In this document: positions 34,033 through 42,404 of the stretch, one piece after another
How positions within the stretch are numbered: the stretch's first letter is position 1
Layout: each line of letters starts with the position of its first letter
Assembly: GCF_018863395.1 (NCBI RefSeq)
Contig: NZ_JAHKRR010000002.1
Coordinates: 62,001-126,000 of the forward strand
DNA from: Sinomicrobium weinanense
Lineage (GTDB): Bacteria > Bacteroidota > Bacteroidia > Flavobacteriales > Flavobacteriaceae
Length of the DNA stretch: 64,000 nucleotides
Direction: 5' to 3'
Position numbers and translations under genes: made by a program
Notes under the pieces: model-generated
The model's input: the letters and a program-made list of their open reading frames with translations, nothing else
What the model was told of the DNA's origin: nothing
Databases searched by the model: none

Positions 34033-35799
34033 ATGGAGCAATTTGTGGTTTCGGCGCGTAAGTACCGCCCTCAGACATTCAGGGATGTTGTGGGGCAGCA
34101 GGCTATTACCAATACGTTACTAAACGCCATAGAAAACAATCACCTGGCACAGGCCCTTCTTTTTTGCGGACCCAGAGGTGTGGGAAAGACTACCTGTGCC
34201 CGTATCCTGGCCAAAAAGATCAACCAGGACGGCCAGGAAAGCCCGGAAGAAGACTTTGCATTCAATATTTTTGAACTCGATGCAGCTTCCAACAACTCCG
34301 TAGACGATATCCGGAACCTTATAGACCAGGTACGCATTCCTCCTCAAAGCGGAAAATACAAGGTATATATCATAGATGAGGTGCACATGCTCTCGCAAGC
34401 GGCCTTCAACGCTTTCCTGAAAACACTCGAAGAGCCTCCGAAGCACGCTATCTTTATCCTGGCTACCACGGAAAAACACAAGATCATCCCTACCATTCTT
34501 TCCCGTTGCCAGATATTCGACTTTAAACGCATTACCGTAAAGGATGCAGCCGAATACTTAAAATATATCGCGGAAAACCAGGGTATAGAGGCCGACGACG
34601 ACGCACTGCACATCATTGCCCAGAAAGCAGACGGAGCCATGCGCGACGCCCTTTCGATTTTTGACAGGGTCGTGAGTTTTTCCGGGCAAAAACTCACCAG
34701 GCAGGCGGTTACCGAAAACCTGAACGTACTCGACTACGATACCTATTTCAAAGCCACCGACCTTATCCTCGAAAACAATATTCCCCAACTGCTGATCGAT
34801 TTTAACGAAACGCTGGCGCGGGGATTTGACGGGCATCATTTTATCGCCGGGCTTGCCTCACATTTCCGGGACCTGCTGGTCTGTAAGAACGAAGCTACCA
34901 TTCCGCTGCTCGAAGTGGGCAGTGACGCCAAACAGCGCTATCTCGAACAATCGCGCAAAGCATCGGTCCCTTTTTTAATGAAAGGGATAGAGCTGGCCAA
35001 CACCTGTGACCTGAACTACAAAACGAGCAAAAATCAACGGTTACTTACAGAACTCTGCCTTATGCAACTCGCCTCCATCACTTTCGATGGAGAAAAAAAA
35101 AATGACACTCCCTTCATAATCCCTCCCGCATTTTTCAGGGATAAAAGGGCCACAGAGCACAAGGACAAGACTTCGTCTTCCACAATTTCGCAGGCCGCAG
35201 AACCCGTGTCCACGTATGAGACAACTCCGGTTACTGCCTCGAAACCCCATACAGATACCCCTGCTAAAAAAACAGAAACCACCCCTCCCGCCGTAGAGGA
35301 AAAACGACAACCTACCTCCCCTATCGAAATCGGAAAAAAGCGCGTTTCCGGCCTGTCCCTGTCGAGTATAAAGGCCAAAAAGGAACTGGAAAAGAACAAA
35401 AAAGAGACCAGGATAGACGAATCCAGCCTGCCACGGGAACCCTTTACCGAAGAAGATATGCAAAAGGCCTGGGACAGTTATGTAAAGCAGATGAATGACA
35501 AAGGAAAAAAGATCATAGCTTCCAACCTGGCCACAGACAGGCCCAAACTAAAAAACAGCAATACCATCTGGATCGAGCTCCCCAACGACACCATGAAAAA
35601 GGAAGTAGAAAGGGAACAGTTTCCATTAATGGAATACCTCAAGGATCAGTTGCACAATCATTTTATAAGCCTTCAGGTCACGGTAAACGAAACTATAGAG
35701 CGAAAATATGCCTTTACCCCTCAGGAAAAGTATGCCAAACTCCGCGAAACCAACCCGATGATCGACATGCTACGCTCGGAATTTGATCTGGACATTTGA
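34033..35799 (+). CDS. dnaX: DNA polymerase III subunits gamma/tau
   Basis: A 588-residue clamp-loader ATPase. Start ATG 34033 (MEQFVVSARKYRPQTFRDVV) is the canonical N-terminus; an in-frame TTG seven codons upstream is overlapped by the promoter. Walker A GPRGVGKT is at about 46-53. Walker B-like DEVHMLSQAAFNAFLKTLEEPP and sensor-1 LATTEKHKIIPTILSRC follow. The zinc-binding cysteine cluster found between these in E. coli DnaX is absent: the segment KKINQDGQESPEEDFAFNIFELD has no Cys, as is usual for flavobacteria. The linker at about 365-450 is low complexity (Thr, Pro, Lys). No obvious gamma frameshift site was checked further. Confidence 0.95.
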   Translation: MEQFVVSARKYRPQTFRDVVGQQAITNTLLNAIENNHLAQALLFCGPRGVGKTTCARILAKKINQDGQESPEEDFAFNIFELDAASNNSVDDIRNLIDQVRIPPQSGKYKVYIIDEVHMLSQAAFNAFLKTLEEPPKHAIFILATTEKHKIIPTILSRCQIFDFKRITVKDAAEYLKYIAENQGIEADDDALHIIAQKADGAMRDALSIFDRVVSFSGQKLTRQAVTENLNVLDYDTYFKATDLILENNIPQLLIDFNETLARGFDGHHFIAGLASHFRDLLVCKNEATIPLLEVGSDAKQRYLEQSRKASVPFLMKGIELANTCDLNYKTSKNQRLLTELCLMQLASITFDGEKKNDTPFIIPPAFFRDKRATEHKDKTSSSTISQAAEPVSTYETTPVTASKPHTDTPAKKTETTPPAVEEKRQPTSPIEIGKKRVSGLSLSSIKAKKELEKNKKETRIDESSLPREPFTEEDMQKAWDSYVKQMNDKGKKIIASNLATDRPKLKNSNTIWIELPNDTMKKEVEREQFPLMEYLKDQLHNHFISLQVTVNETIERKYAFTPQEKYAKLRETNPMIDMLRSEFDLDI

Positions 35800-35928
35800 A
35801 TATTATCGGTAAATCTGTATACGGGTATACCTGTATTCGAGTTGGTAAAAGACCACGAAAGAAATTGAATTATAAAACCTGAGATCACCCGAATACCGGG
35901 CACTCAAATACTCGAACACTGAAATAAA

Positions 35929-36747
35929 ATGAATTTCGTAAAGACCACGGAACAGGACTCCAATTACCGGGATTTGGAAAAAATGACGGTAAATGAACTT
36001 TTACACAACATCAATAAGGAAGATAAAACCGTTCCCCTGGCCGTTGAAAAGGCCATTCCTCAAATAGAGGCCCTGGTAGAACAAATAGTGATAAGGCTGA
36101 AGAAAGGCGGCCGCCTTTTCTATATCGGTGCAGGCACGAGCGGAAGGCTGGGCATACTCGACGCCTCCGAATGCCCTCCGACTTATGGAGTGCCGGAACA
36201 ATTGGTCATAGGCCTTATCGCAGGAGGGGACACTGCCATACGAAAAGCAGTGGAATTTGCCGAAGACAGCAAGGAACAGGCATGGAAAGACCTTAAAGCC
36301 TGTGATATATCTTCTGATGATGTGGTTATAGGCATAGCCGCATCAGGGACCACACCCTACGTTATAGGAGGCCTGGAACGGTGCAACAAGAACGGGATCT
36401 TAACAGGGTGTATCACCTGCAATGAGAACAGTCCCCTGGCCCTGACTGCAGAATATCCCGTAGTAGCTGTTGTTGGCCCCGAATTTGTCACCGGGAGCTC
36501 CCGTATGAAAGCCGGAACTGCCCAGAAACTCATTCTGAACATGATCTCTACGACCTCCATGATCCAATTGGGCCGGGTAAAAGGCAACAAGATGGTGGAT
36601 ATGCAACTCAGCAACATTAAGCTGGTGGACCGCGGTGTAAGAATGATCATGCAGGAGCTTCAGGTTTCCAGGGAAGAAGCTGAGGCCCTGTTACAAAAGC
36701 ACAAAAACGTAAGGAATGCCATAAAAGCATATCAAGCTGAAAAATAA
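35929..36747 (+). CDS. murQ: N-acetylmuramic acid 6-phosphate etherase
   Basis: A 272-residue SIS-domain lyase that cleaves the lactyl ether of MurNAc-6-phosphate to GlcNAc-6-phosphate in cell-wall recycling. Family motifs are YIGAGTSGRLGILDASECPPTYG, LIAGGD, VVIGIAASGTTPYVIGGL and GSSRMKAGTAQKLILNMISTT. The C-terminal LQKHKNVRNAIKAY is complete. Length is slightly shorter than in enterics (about 298). It is followed by the DUF6095 gene 16 bases later. Confidence 0.95.
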   Translation: MNFVKTTEQDSNYRDLEKMTVNELLHNINKEDKTVPLAVEKAIPQIEALVEQIVIRLKKGGRLFYIGAGTSGRLGILDASECPPTYGVPEQLVIGLIAGGDTAIRKAVEFAEDSKEQAWKDLKACDISSDDVVIGIAASGTTPYVIGGLERCNKNGILTGCITCNENSPLALTAEYPVVAVVGPEFVTGSSRMKAGTAQKLILNMISTTSMIQLGRVKGNKMVDMQLSNIKLVDRGVRMIMQELQVSREEAEALLQKHKNVRNAIKAYQAEK

Positions 36748-36763
36748 CCGAAAATCACCAGAT

Positions 36764-36988
36764 TTGAGAAGGACAGACCGGAAATTACTCTTAAAAAGCC
36801 TGAAATATTTTGCCTATACCGTGATCCTGATGTTTACGGCCCCCATAGTGATCTACCAGGCGTTCAAAAACCAGGAACACGCGTTTTACTGGCCTGTGCT
36901 CATCATAGGCCTTCTGGCCGGGATAGGAGCGATCGTTATGGCTTTTATAAGCCTGAAGATGATGATGCGATCCTTTTTCGGGGACTGA
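36764..36988 (+). CDS. DUF6095 family small membrane protein
   Basis: A 74-residue protein starting with TTG (no ATG in a suitable place). Two hydrophobic helices (about 14-30 and 43-62) fit the flavobacterial family DUF6095, whose members begin with a short basic peptide and KYLAY-like sequence; here KLLLKSLKYFAYT. The closing SLKMMMRSFFGD is characteristic. It lies 16 bases after murQ, where it is usually found. The function is unknown. Confidence 0.8.
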   Translation: MRRTDRKLLLKSLKYFAYTVILMFTAPIVIYQAFKNQEHAFYWPVLIIGLLAGIGAIVMAFISLKMMMRSFFGD

Positions 36989-36998
36989 AAAAACACAA

Positions 36999-37046
36999 CT
37001 CCGTTTCTCACCGGTGTGCAGGTCGTCAGACCGGATAAAAACGGAG
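36999..37046. terminator. Hairpin between convergent genes
   Basis: The outer stem CTCCGTTT (36999-37006) pairs with AAACGGAG (37039-37046). An inner CCGGT/ACCGG stem adds to it. It lies between the convergent DUF6095 and protease genes, with T-rich flanks on the minus side. Confidence 0.45.
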
Positions 37047-37073
37047 CATAGTAAAGCATATAATTTACACCAG

Positions 37074-40000
37074 TTATTTCCTGACCCTCACCGGATAGGG
37101 GGGGCTCTCCATTTTTCGGGGAGGATTTGCCTTTAATTCCTTCATCACTTCTTCTATAGCCCTTTCGAGTTGCGGATCTTTGCCCTGAATAACCTGTTCA
37201 GGCCACTGTTCCACCTTTATATCCGGGGCTATTCCTTCATTTTCAATACGGAATCCTTCTTCATTATAGAAAGCCACATTTGGAGCCATGACCGATCCGC
37301 CGTCGATAAACTGCGGAAAGCCCAATATACCTACCAGGCCTCCCCAGGTCCTCTTACCTATAAGTTTGCCCAGCTTGAACTTGCGGAACATCCAAGGCAG
37401 AAAATCCCCACCGGACCCGGCCGTCTCGTCTATAAGCATTACCTTAGGCCCCTGTATGGAAGCGCTGGGTGATTTGAGGTCATTCCCATATCGGAAATTC
37501 CAGTAGGCCTGTTCAGGTCTTTTGAGAATATCTATATAATAATCGGCCAGAGAACCTCCTCCGTTAAATCTTTCATCAATAATAATCGCCTTTTTGTTAG
37601 CCTGCGGGAAGAAATACCGCTTAAAATACTTGTGTCCCGCTACCGAGGTATTGGGCACATAGACATAAGCCACTTGTCCGTCCGTAGCTTCGTGTACCTT
37701 CTTCATGTTCCCTTCTACCCAGTCCCTGTTCCTCAGGGCCCATTCCGAAGCTACAGGGGTCACTTTTACTTTTCGCGCATCCGATGTACTATTCGTAGTA
37801 CTTACTGTAAGGGTAACGATCCTGTCTGCGGTATTCTCAAAGAAGCTGTACAGGTTATCTTCGGCCATAACTTCGTTACCATTAACCGCAAGGAGATAAT
37901 CACCTGCATTCACATTAACGCCAGGTTCGGTGAGAGGAGATCTCAATTCAGGATTCCAGTTGAGTCCTCCGTATATTTTTTTAAAGCGGTAACGGTTCCC
38001 TGCCACTTCATAATCTGCACCCAGCAGGCCTCCCTTTATTTTTCCGGGATTGTGCATACGATCTCCCCTGCTCCCGAAACGGTGGTGCCCCACAGCCAAC
38101 TCACTGAACATCCATTCCATAACACGGTACAAATCACTCCTGCAGGAGAGATCAGGGAGAAATGCCCCGTACTTTTCTTTCATCGCTTTCCAGTCTGCGC
38201 CGTGCATTCCGGGATCATAGAAATAGTCCCGGTTTACCCGCCAGGCCTCTTCGAATATATTGTTCCATTCGGCAACCGGGTCTATCTTCACCTGTATGGT
38301 ACCGAGACCCAGCATTCCGTTATCCGGCTTTTTTCCCGTATCGGTTATCCCCCACTTGCCTTCATTTCGATACAGCATTTTTTCTCCCCTGGCTGCAATG
38401 ACATAAGCATCCGCTGCCATAATCTCCTCGTCCTTACGCTCATTGAGATCGTATTTATGCAGCATGGCAGGGCTTCCGTTATGTGGGGCGGCAGCCAAGT
38501 AAAACAGCTCTCCCTCCTTTGCAATCCCCAGGTCGGAATACATACCCGCGGGTATAGGAATATCCACAATCCTGTGCTCTATATTATCCCAGTCTATGAT
38601 CAATGGAGGTTCTTCTTTTTTGTTTTTGTCTTTGCCCTTTTCCGTGTCCTCATTTTCTTCCTCCTCTTCTGCCACTGCTTTTTCTTCATCATTTTCCTTT
38701 GCAAAAGGGGATCTTGTCTTTTTTTGAAGGGTCACGAGATAGATAGAACTACTCATCTCCATATCGAGGGTCGATTGATCAAACCAGTTCACAACAGGAC
38801 CGGCATCTGTGGACGCCAGCATATACAGATATTTCCCTGACGGATCGAACACAGGGCTGGAAACATTGGACAAGCCGTCGGAAAGCGGGTAAGATTTGTC
38901 TTCTTTTACTGAATACAGATAGGCCCTTTCAAAATGGGTTTCTGTAATGACCGTATAGGCTATCCAGTTGGAATCAGGGGACCAGTCACCAAAGAGGTTC
39001 CGGAAAGCACCGGGAACATATTGTTTGTCCGAAGCGATCTTCTTTATTTTCCCGGTAACAATGTTGACCACATAAAAATTTCTGCCGTTATCCACAAAAC
39101 TTACTTTCTTACTGTCTGGCGACCATCGGACATACGCATAGAAACCTGTCCCTCCCGGACTGATCACTTTTTCCTTGCCCTCGCCGTCTTTGTCCTTTAT
39201 ATGCAGGGCATATTCACCACCGGCATCTGAAAAATACGCTATGGATTTTCCGTCCGGTGACCATTCCGGCATATTTTCGTGCACTCCAGGAGTATTGGTC
39301 AGGTTAACAGGGTTTCCCTTTTCAGCAGGAGCAGTAACAATTTCTCCCCTGAAATCCACAACTACCCGTGCTCCCGAAGGTGAAATGGAAATGCTTCGCA
39401 CATAGTTACTCCCCGATACAAAACGCGGCCGTAGCTCCAGTAGGTCCGTAGCGATACCTACTTCAATATGGTCAATGTTCCCACTGGCTGTTTCGTAAAT
39501 ATGCAGATAACCCGCCTGTTCAAAGACAACCTGCCCGTTGTGAACGGCGAGGTCCATTACCGGAAAGTCCTCATAGTGGGTCAGTTGTACAATTTCCTTT
39601 GTCTCCGTGTCATAGGAAAAGAGATTGAACTCCCCGTTCCTGTCACTTCGGAAATATATTCTGGAGTCCATCCATTCAGGATTGGAGTCATTGCATCCAC
39701 CCGCAGGTTTCGGAATCTCGACTACAGAGTGATCTTCCGTATTATACAGCCATATCCGACTAATGGTTCCTCCACGATAGTGTTTCCATTGTTTAAAAGC
39801 ATCAAAAAGAGGTGTGTAGGCAATATGTTTTCCGTCCGGTGCATAACTGGCCCAAAATGCATTGGGTATATCCAGCTGGGTTACTTTTCCGCCTTCCACG
39901 CTCATGGTAAACAGTTGGTCAAAGCGGTTGGTAAAGGTACTTCGCTGGGAAGCGAACAATACTCTTTTGCCATCGGGCGAAAATCCTCTGACAGTATCGT

Positions 40001-40340
40001 CATAGGGATGCCAGGTGAGACGACGGGGCACTCCCCCTGTTACCGGGACTATATATACATCGGTACTGCCGTCATATTCGGCATTGAAAGCTACCAGGGA
40101 GCCATCGGGTGAAAATACAGGGTTGGATTCAATACCTTCGTCTATGGTAAGCCTTCGCGGATTGGAACCGTCCTTGTTGGCTACCCAAAGGTCTTCTGCA
40201 TAAATAAAAGCTATGTGAGTATCGCTAAGGGCAGGTTGCGACAACAAACGGGTATTTTCCGGGTCGGGAGCACTTTTTAGCAGGGCCAGGTTAAATAAAA
40301 TAAGAATAAAGGCAAGAAATGTTCTGGTCTGGTTTTTCAT
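37074..40340 (-). CDS. Tricorn-type S41 protease with beta-propeller and PDZ domain
   Basis: A 1088-residue exported protease. The signal peptide (about 1-24) is followed by TolB/WD40-like propeller blades (repeats of SPDGxxIAF, for example FSPDGSLVAFNAEYDGSTDVYIVPV). An acidic Glu/Lys-rich linker follows near residue 550-575. The tricorn core is LDARVERxLFxD-like (WNNIFEEAWRVNRDYFYDPGMHGADW), then a PDZ domain and the S41 peptidase. Catalytic Ser is in DETAGSGGDFLPWMFRK (GSGGD). FNGGGSLADYYIDIL supplies the expected binding loop. Such periplasmic or outer-membrane-associated enzymes degrade peptides. Large and complete; monocistronic. Confidence 0.92.
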   Translation of the reverse strand: MKNQTRTFLAFILILFNLALLKSAPDPENTRLLSQPALSDTHIAFIYAEDLWVANKDGSNPRRLTIDEGIESNPVFSPDGSLVAFNAEYDGSTDVYIVPVTGGVPRRLTWHPYDDTVRGFSPDGKRVLFASQRSTFTNRFDQLFTMSVEGGKVTQLDIPNAFWASYAPDGKHIAYTPLFDAFKQWKHYRGGTISRIWLYNTEDHSVVEIPKPAGGCNDSNPEWMDSRIYFRSDRNGEFNLFSYDTETKEIVQLTHYEDFPVMDLAVHNGQVVFEQAGYLHIYETASGNIDHIEVGIATDLLELRPRFVSGSNYVRSISISPSGARVVVDFRGEIVTAPAEKGNPVNLTNTPGVHENMPEWSPDGKSIAYFSDAGGEYALHIKDKDGEGKEKVISPGGTGFYAYVRWSPDSKKVSFVDNGRNFYVVNIVTGKIKKIASDKQYVPGAFRNLFGDWSPDSNWIAYTVITETHFERAYLYSVKEDKSYPLSDGLSNVSSPVFDPSGKYLYMLASTDAGPVVNWFDQSTLDMEMSSSIYLVTLQKKTRSPFAKENDEEKAVAEEEEENEDTEKGKDKNKKEEPPLIIDWDNIEHRIVDIPIPAGMYSDLGIAKEGELFYLAAAPHNGSPAMLHKYDLNERKDEEIMAADAYVIAARGEKMLYRNEGKWGITDTGKKPDNGMLGLGTIQVKIDPVAEWNNIFEEAWRVNRDYFYDPGMHGADWKAMKEKYGAFLPDLSCRSDLYRVMEWMFSELAVGHHRFGSRGDRMHNPGKIKGGLLGADYEVAGNRYRFKKIYGGLNWNPELRSPLTEPGVNVNAGDYLLAVNGNEVMAEDNLYSFFENTADRIVTLTVSTTNSTSDARKVKVTPVASEWALRNRDWVEGNMKKVHEATDGQVAYVYVPNTSVAGHKYFKRYFFPQANKKAIIIDERFNGGGSLADYYIDILKRPEQAYWNFRYGNDLKSPSASIQGPKVMLIDETAGSGGDFLPWMFRKFKLGKLIGKRTWGGLVGILGFPQFIDGGSVMAPNVAFYNEEGFRIENEGIAPDIKVEQWPEQVIQGKDPQLERAIEEVMKELKANPPRKMESPPYPVRVRK

Positions 40341-40395
40341 GGTCGTTTTTTTTAGATTGTGATATGCAGAGCGCGCAGGGAAGGCATCGGGAACA

Positions 40396-40439
40396 ATACC
40401 TGAAACCGGTAACCGTGGAAGGGTACCGGCTGCAGGTAT
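40396..40439. terminator. Hairpin downstream of the CocE/NonD hydrolase gene
   Basis: ATACCTG (40396-40402) pairs with CAGGTAT (40433-40439), with inner CCGGT/ACCGG pairing. There is no T-run on the minus side, so termination is uncertain. Confidence 0.3.
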
Positions 40440-40454
40440 AGCTGTCTTTAACTA

Positions 40455-42302
40455 TTACTCGTTTTCTTTTAAAACGGTAAATTCAATGGCAGAAGAGTTG
40501 TATACCCTATGGGTCTGCTTTTGAAAGTCTTCTTCTTTGGCGTAGAAAATATTATCCACATAGGTTTGGGGATTACGGTCGATAAGCGGGAACCATGTAC
40601 TTTGCACCTGCACCTGGATCTTGTGCCCCTTTTTAAAAGTGTGGAACACGTCCTGTAATTTTATATCCACATTGGTCTCTTCATTGGGCACAAAGGGTTC
40701 GGGCTTTTCAAAACTGTTCCTGAAACGGCCCCGCATCACCTCGCTGCGCACCATCATGTGATAGTTGCTCATCTTCAGGTACTCCTGGGTCTCTTCATAA
40801 TCTTCGGCATCGGGAGGATAGACATCGATGACCTTTACGATCCAGTCGGCATCCGTTCCGGTGGTGGACACCCTGAGTTTGGCCAGGATATCACCGGCCA
40901 GGGTAATATCTTTATCCAGCACCCCTGTCTCAAAAACAAGTACATCGGGCCTTCGGGCGGCAAAACGCTGGTCGTCCGTCATATACTTCCTCGGGGTAAA
41001 TACCATTTTTATATCTTCGGAATAAGGGACCGGTTTTTTAGGGTCACTGACAAACTCCTGATAAGAATATTCCATGGTCATCACCTGCGACAAGCTCTGG
41101 TTCTGTCCCATGCCATACACTTCCTTGGTTGTGTTTTCGGGAGGCCAGGTATCGAATTTTTTCCATTCCCGTCGTCCGGTATCAAACATATAGGCTTCGG
41201 GCAGGCCGGAATTTTTGTCTCCGCTGCCCTTGAGGAAATGATTAAAGAACCTGGTTTCTATCTCGTCCTGGAAAAACTCGGAAATACCATCTCCGAAATA
41301 CACATTACCTATGGCCTGGCGCCCTTTTTTCCTGGCCCAGTCCCCATGGCTCCAGGGGCCTACAACTATGGTATTATAGTTGTCGCTTCTTTTTTCGATA
41401 TTTTTATATGTGGCCAGTGGCCCGTAAAGGTCTTCGGCATCGAACCATCCGCCTACGACCATAACTGCCGGTTTTATCTTTTCCAGGTGCTGGATGATGC
41501 CCCTGGTTTTCCAGAAATCGTCATAATTGGGATGATCTTTTAATTGCTGCCAGAATACATTATCTTCCTTATAATATTTATCGAGCTTGGAGAGTGGGCC
41601 GGCATCCAGGAAAAACTGGTACTGGTCTTTCGTACCCAGTTCCGGAAATTCATACCATGCTTCTGTTGTGGGCTTGTCTTTCATATAACCAAAAAGCGCC
41701 GTAGCTCTCCAATAGCTCAACAGATAAGCACCGTTATGGTGAAAATCATCAAAAAAGAAATCCCCTATACAGGCCTGGGGTGAAACGGCTTTTAGTGCCG
41801 GGTGTGCATCCAGCAGGGAATAGGTAGAATAAAACCCGGGATAGGATATGCCCCATACGCCTACTTTTCCGTTATTGTTGGGAATGTTCTTTACCAGCCA
41901 GTCTATGGTGTCGTAAGTATCGGAGGCTTCGTCGGTCTGTTTCCGTTTTTTATTCGGAACGTAAGCCCTCATATTGTCATATGTCCCTTCACTGTTCCAA
42001 CGTCCTCTTACATCTTCGTAAACGATGATATTGCCTTCTTCCATCATGGTTTCATTAGGGCCTATCTTGGAACGGTACTGCCCTTCTCCATAGGGAGCAC
42101 AGCTATACGGCGTTCGTTGGAGCAATATCGGGTATTTCCGGGACTTGTCCTTAGGGCTATAGATCGTAGCATGCAGCTTTATACCATCTCGCATGGCAAT
42201 AGTTACTTCCTGTTTGTCATAATGTTCCTTTACATCATATTCCTGTGCAAAACAGGAAATAAAGGCAAACATCACAAACAGCAATGCAGAAGTTTTTTTC
42301 AT
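40455..42302 (-). CDS. CocE/NonD family hydrolase (X-Pro dipeptidyl-peptidase-like)
   Basis: A 615-residue alpha/beta hydrolase with a signal peptide ending ISCFAQ. Catalytic Ser is in VWGISYPGFYS (GxSYxG). The N-terminal block DGIKLHATIYSPKDKSRKYPILLQRTPY is diagnostic, together with EDVRGRWNSEG. The C-terminal third is a jelly-roll domain (DWIVKVIDVYPPD, HKIQVQVQSTWFPLIDRNP) typical of X-Pro dipeptidyl-peptidases and cocaine esterase. These enzymes hydrolyse esters or N-terminal acyl/peptide bonds; the substrate is not predictable. It is probably periplasmic. It lies alone between the DsbD and protease genes. Confidence 0.9.
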   Translation of the reverse strand: MKKTSALLFVMFAFISCFAQEYDVKEHYDKQEVTIAMRDGIKLHATIYSPKDKSRKYPILLQRTPYSCAPYGEGQYRSKIGPNETMMEEGNIIVYEDVRGRWNSEGTYDNMRAYVPNKKRKQTDEASDTYDTIDWLVKNIPNNNGKVGVWGISYPGFYSTYSLLDAHPALKAVSPQACIGDFFFDDFHHNGAYLLSYWRATALFGYMKDKPTTEAWYEFPELGTKDQYQFFLDAGPLSKLDKYYKEDNVFWQQLKDHPNYDDFWKTRGIIQHLEKIKPAVMVVGGWFDAEDLYGPLATYKNIEKRSDNYNTIVVGPWSHGDWARKKGRQAIGNVYFGDGISEFFQDEIETRFFNHFLKGSGDKNSGLPEAYMFDTGRREWKKFDTWPPENTTKEVYGMGQNQSLSQVMTMEYSYQEFVSDPKKPVPYSEDIKMVFTPRKYMTDDQRFAARRPDVLVFETGVLDKDITLAGDILAKLRVSTTGTDADWIVKVIDVYPPDAEDYEETQEYLKMSNYHMMVRSEVMRGRFRNSFEKPEPFVPNEETNVDIKLQDVFHTFKKGHKIQVQVQSTWFPLIDRNPQTYVDNIFYAKEEDFQKQTHRVYNSSAIEFTVLKENE

Positions 42303-42349
42303 AATTCGGAGTTTTACTTATGGAAATGTATTATAAAAAGTAAATATAT

Positions 42350-42380
42350 AACAAAAAAGTACGGCCACAACCGTACTTTC
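42350..42380 (-). terminator. Intrinsic terminator after dsbD
   Basis: On the minus strand a perfect 9-bp stem (AAAGTACGG with CCGTACTTT, 6-base loop) is followed by TTTTTTGTTA, placed about 25 bases after the dsbD stop. Confidence 0.8.
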
Positions 42381-42404
42381 CTGTGTTTTATAAAAAGAGC
42401 GTAG

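Noticed and set aside
37632-38840. 402-codon open frame on the plus strand
   Set aside because: Lies wholly antisense to the tricorn-type protease, has no recognisable domain, and its composition follows from the reverse of a well-supported gene.
40758-41543. 261-codon open frame on the plus strand
   Set aside because: Antisense to the CocE/NonD hydrolase and lacks recognisable features.
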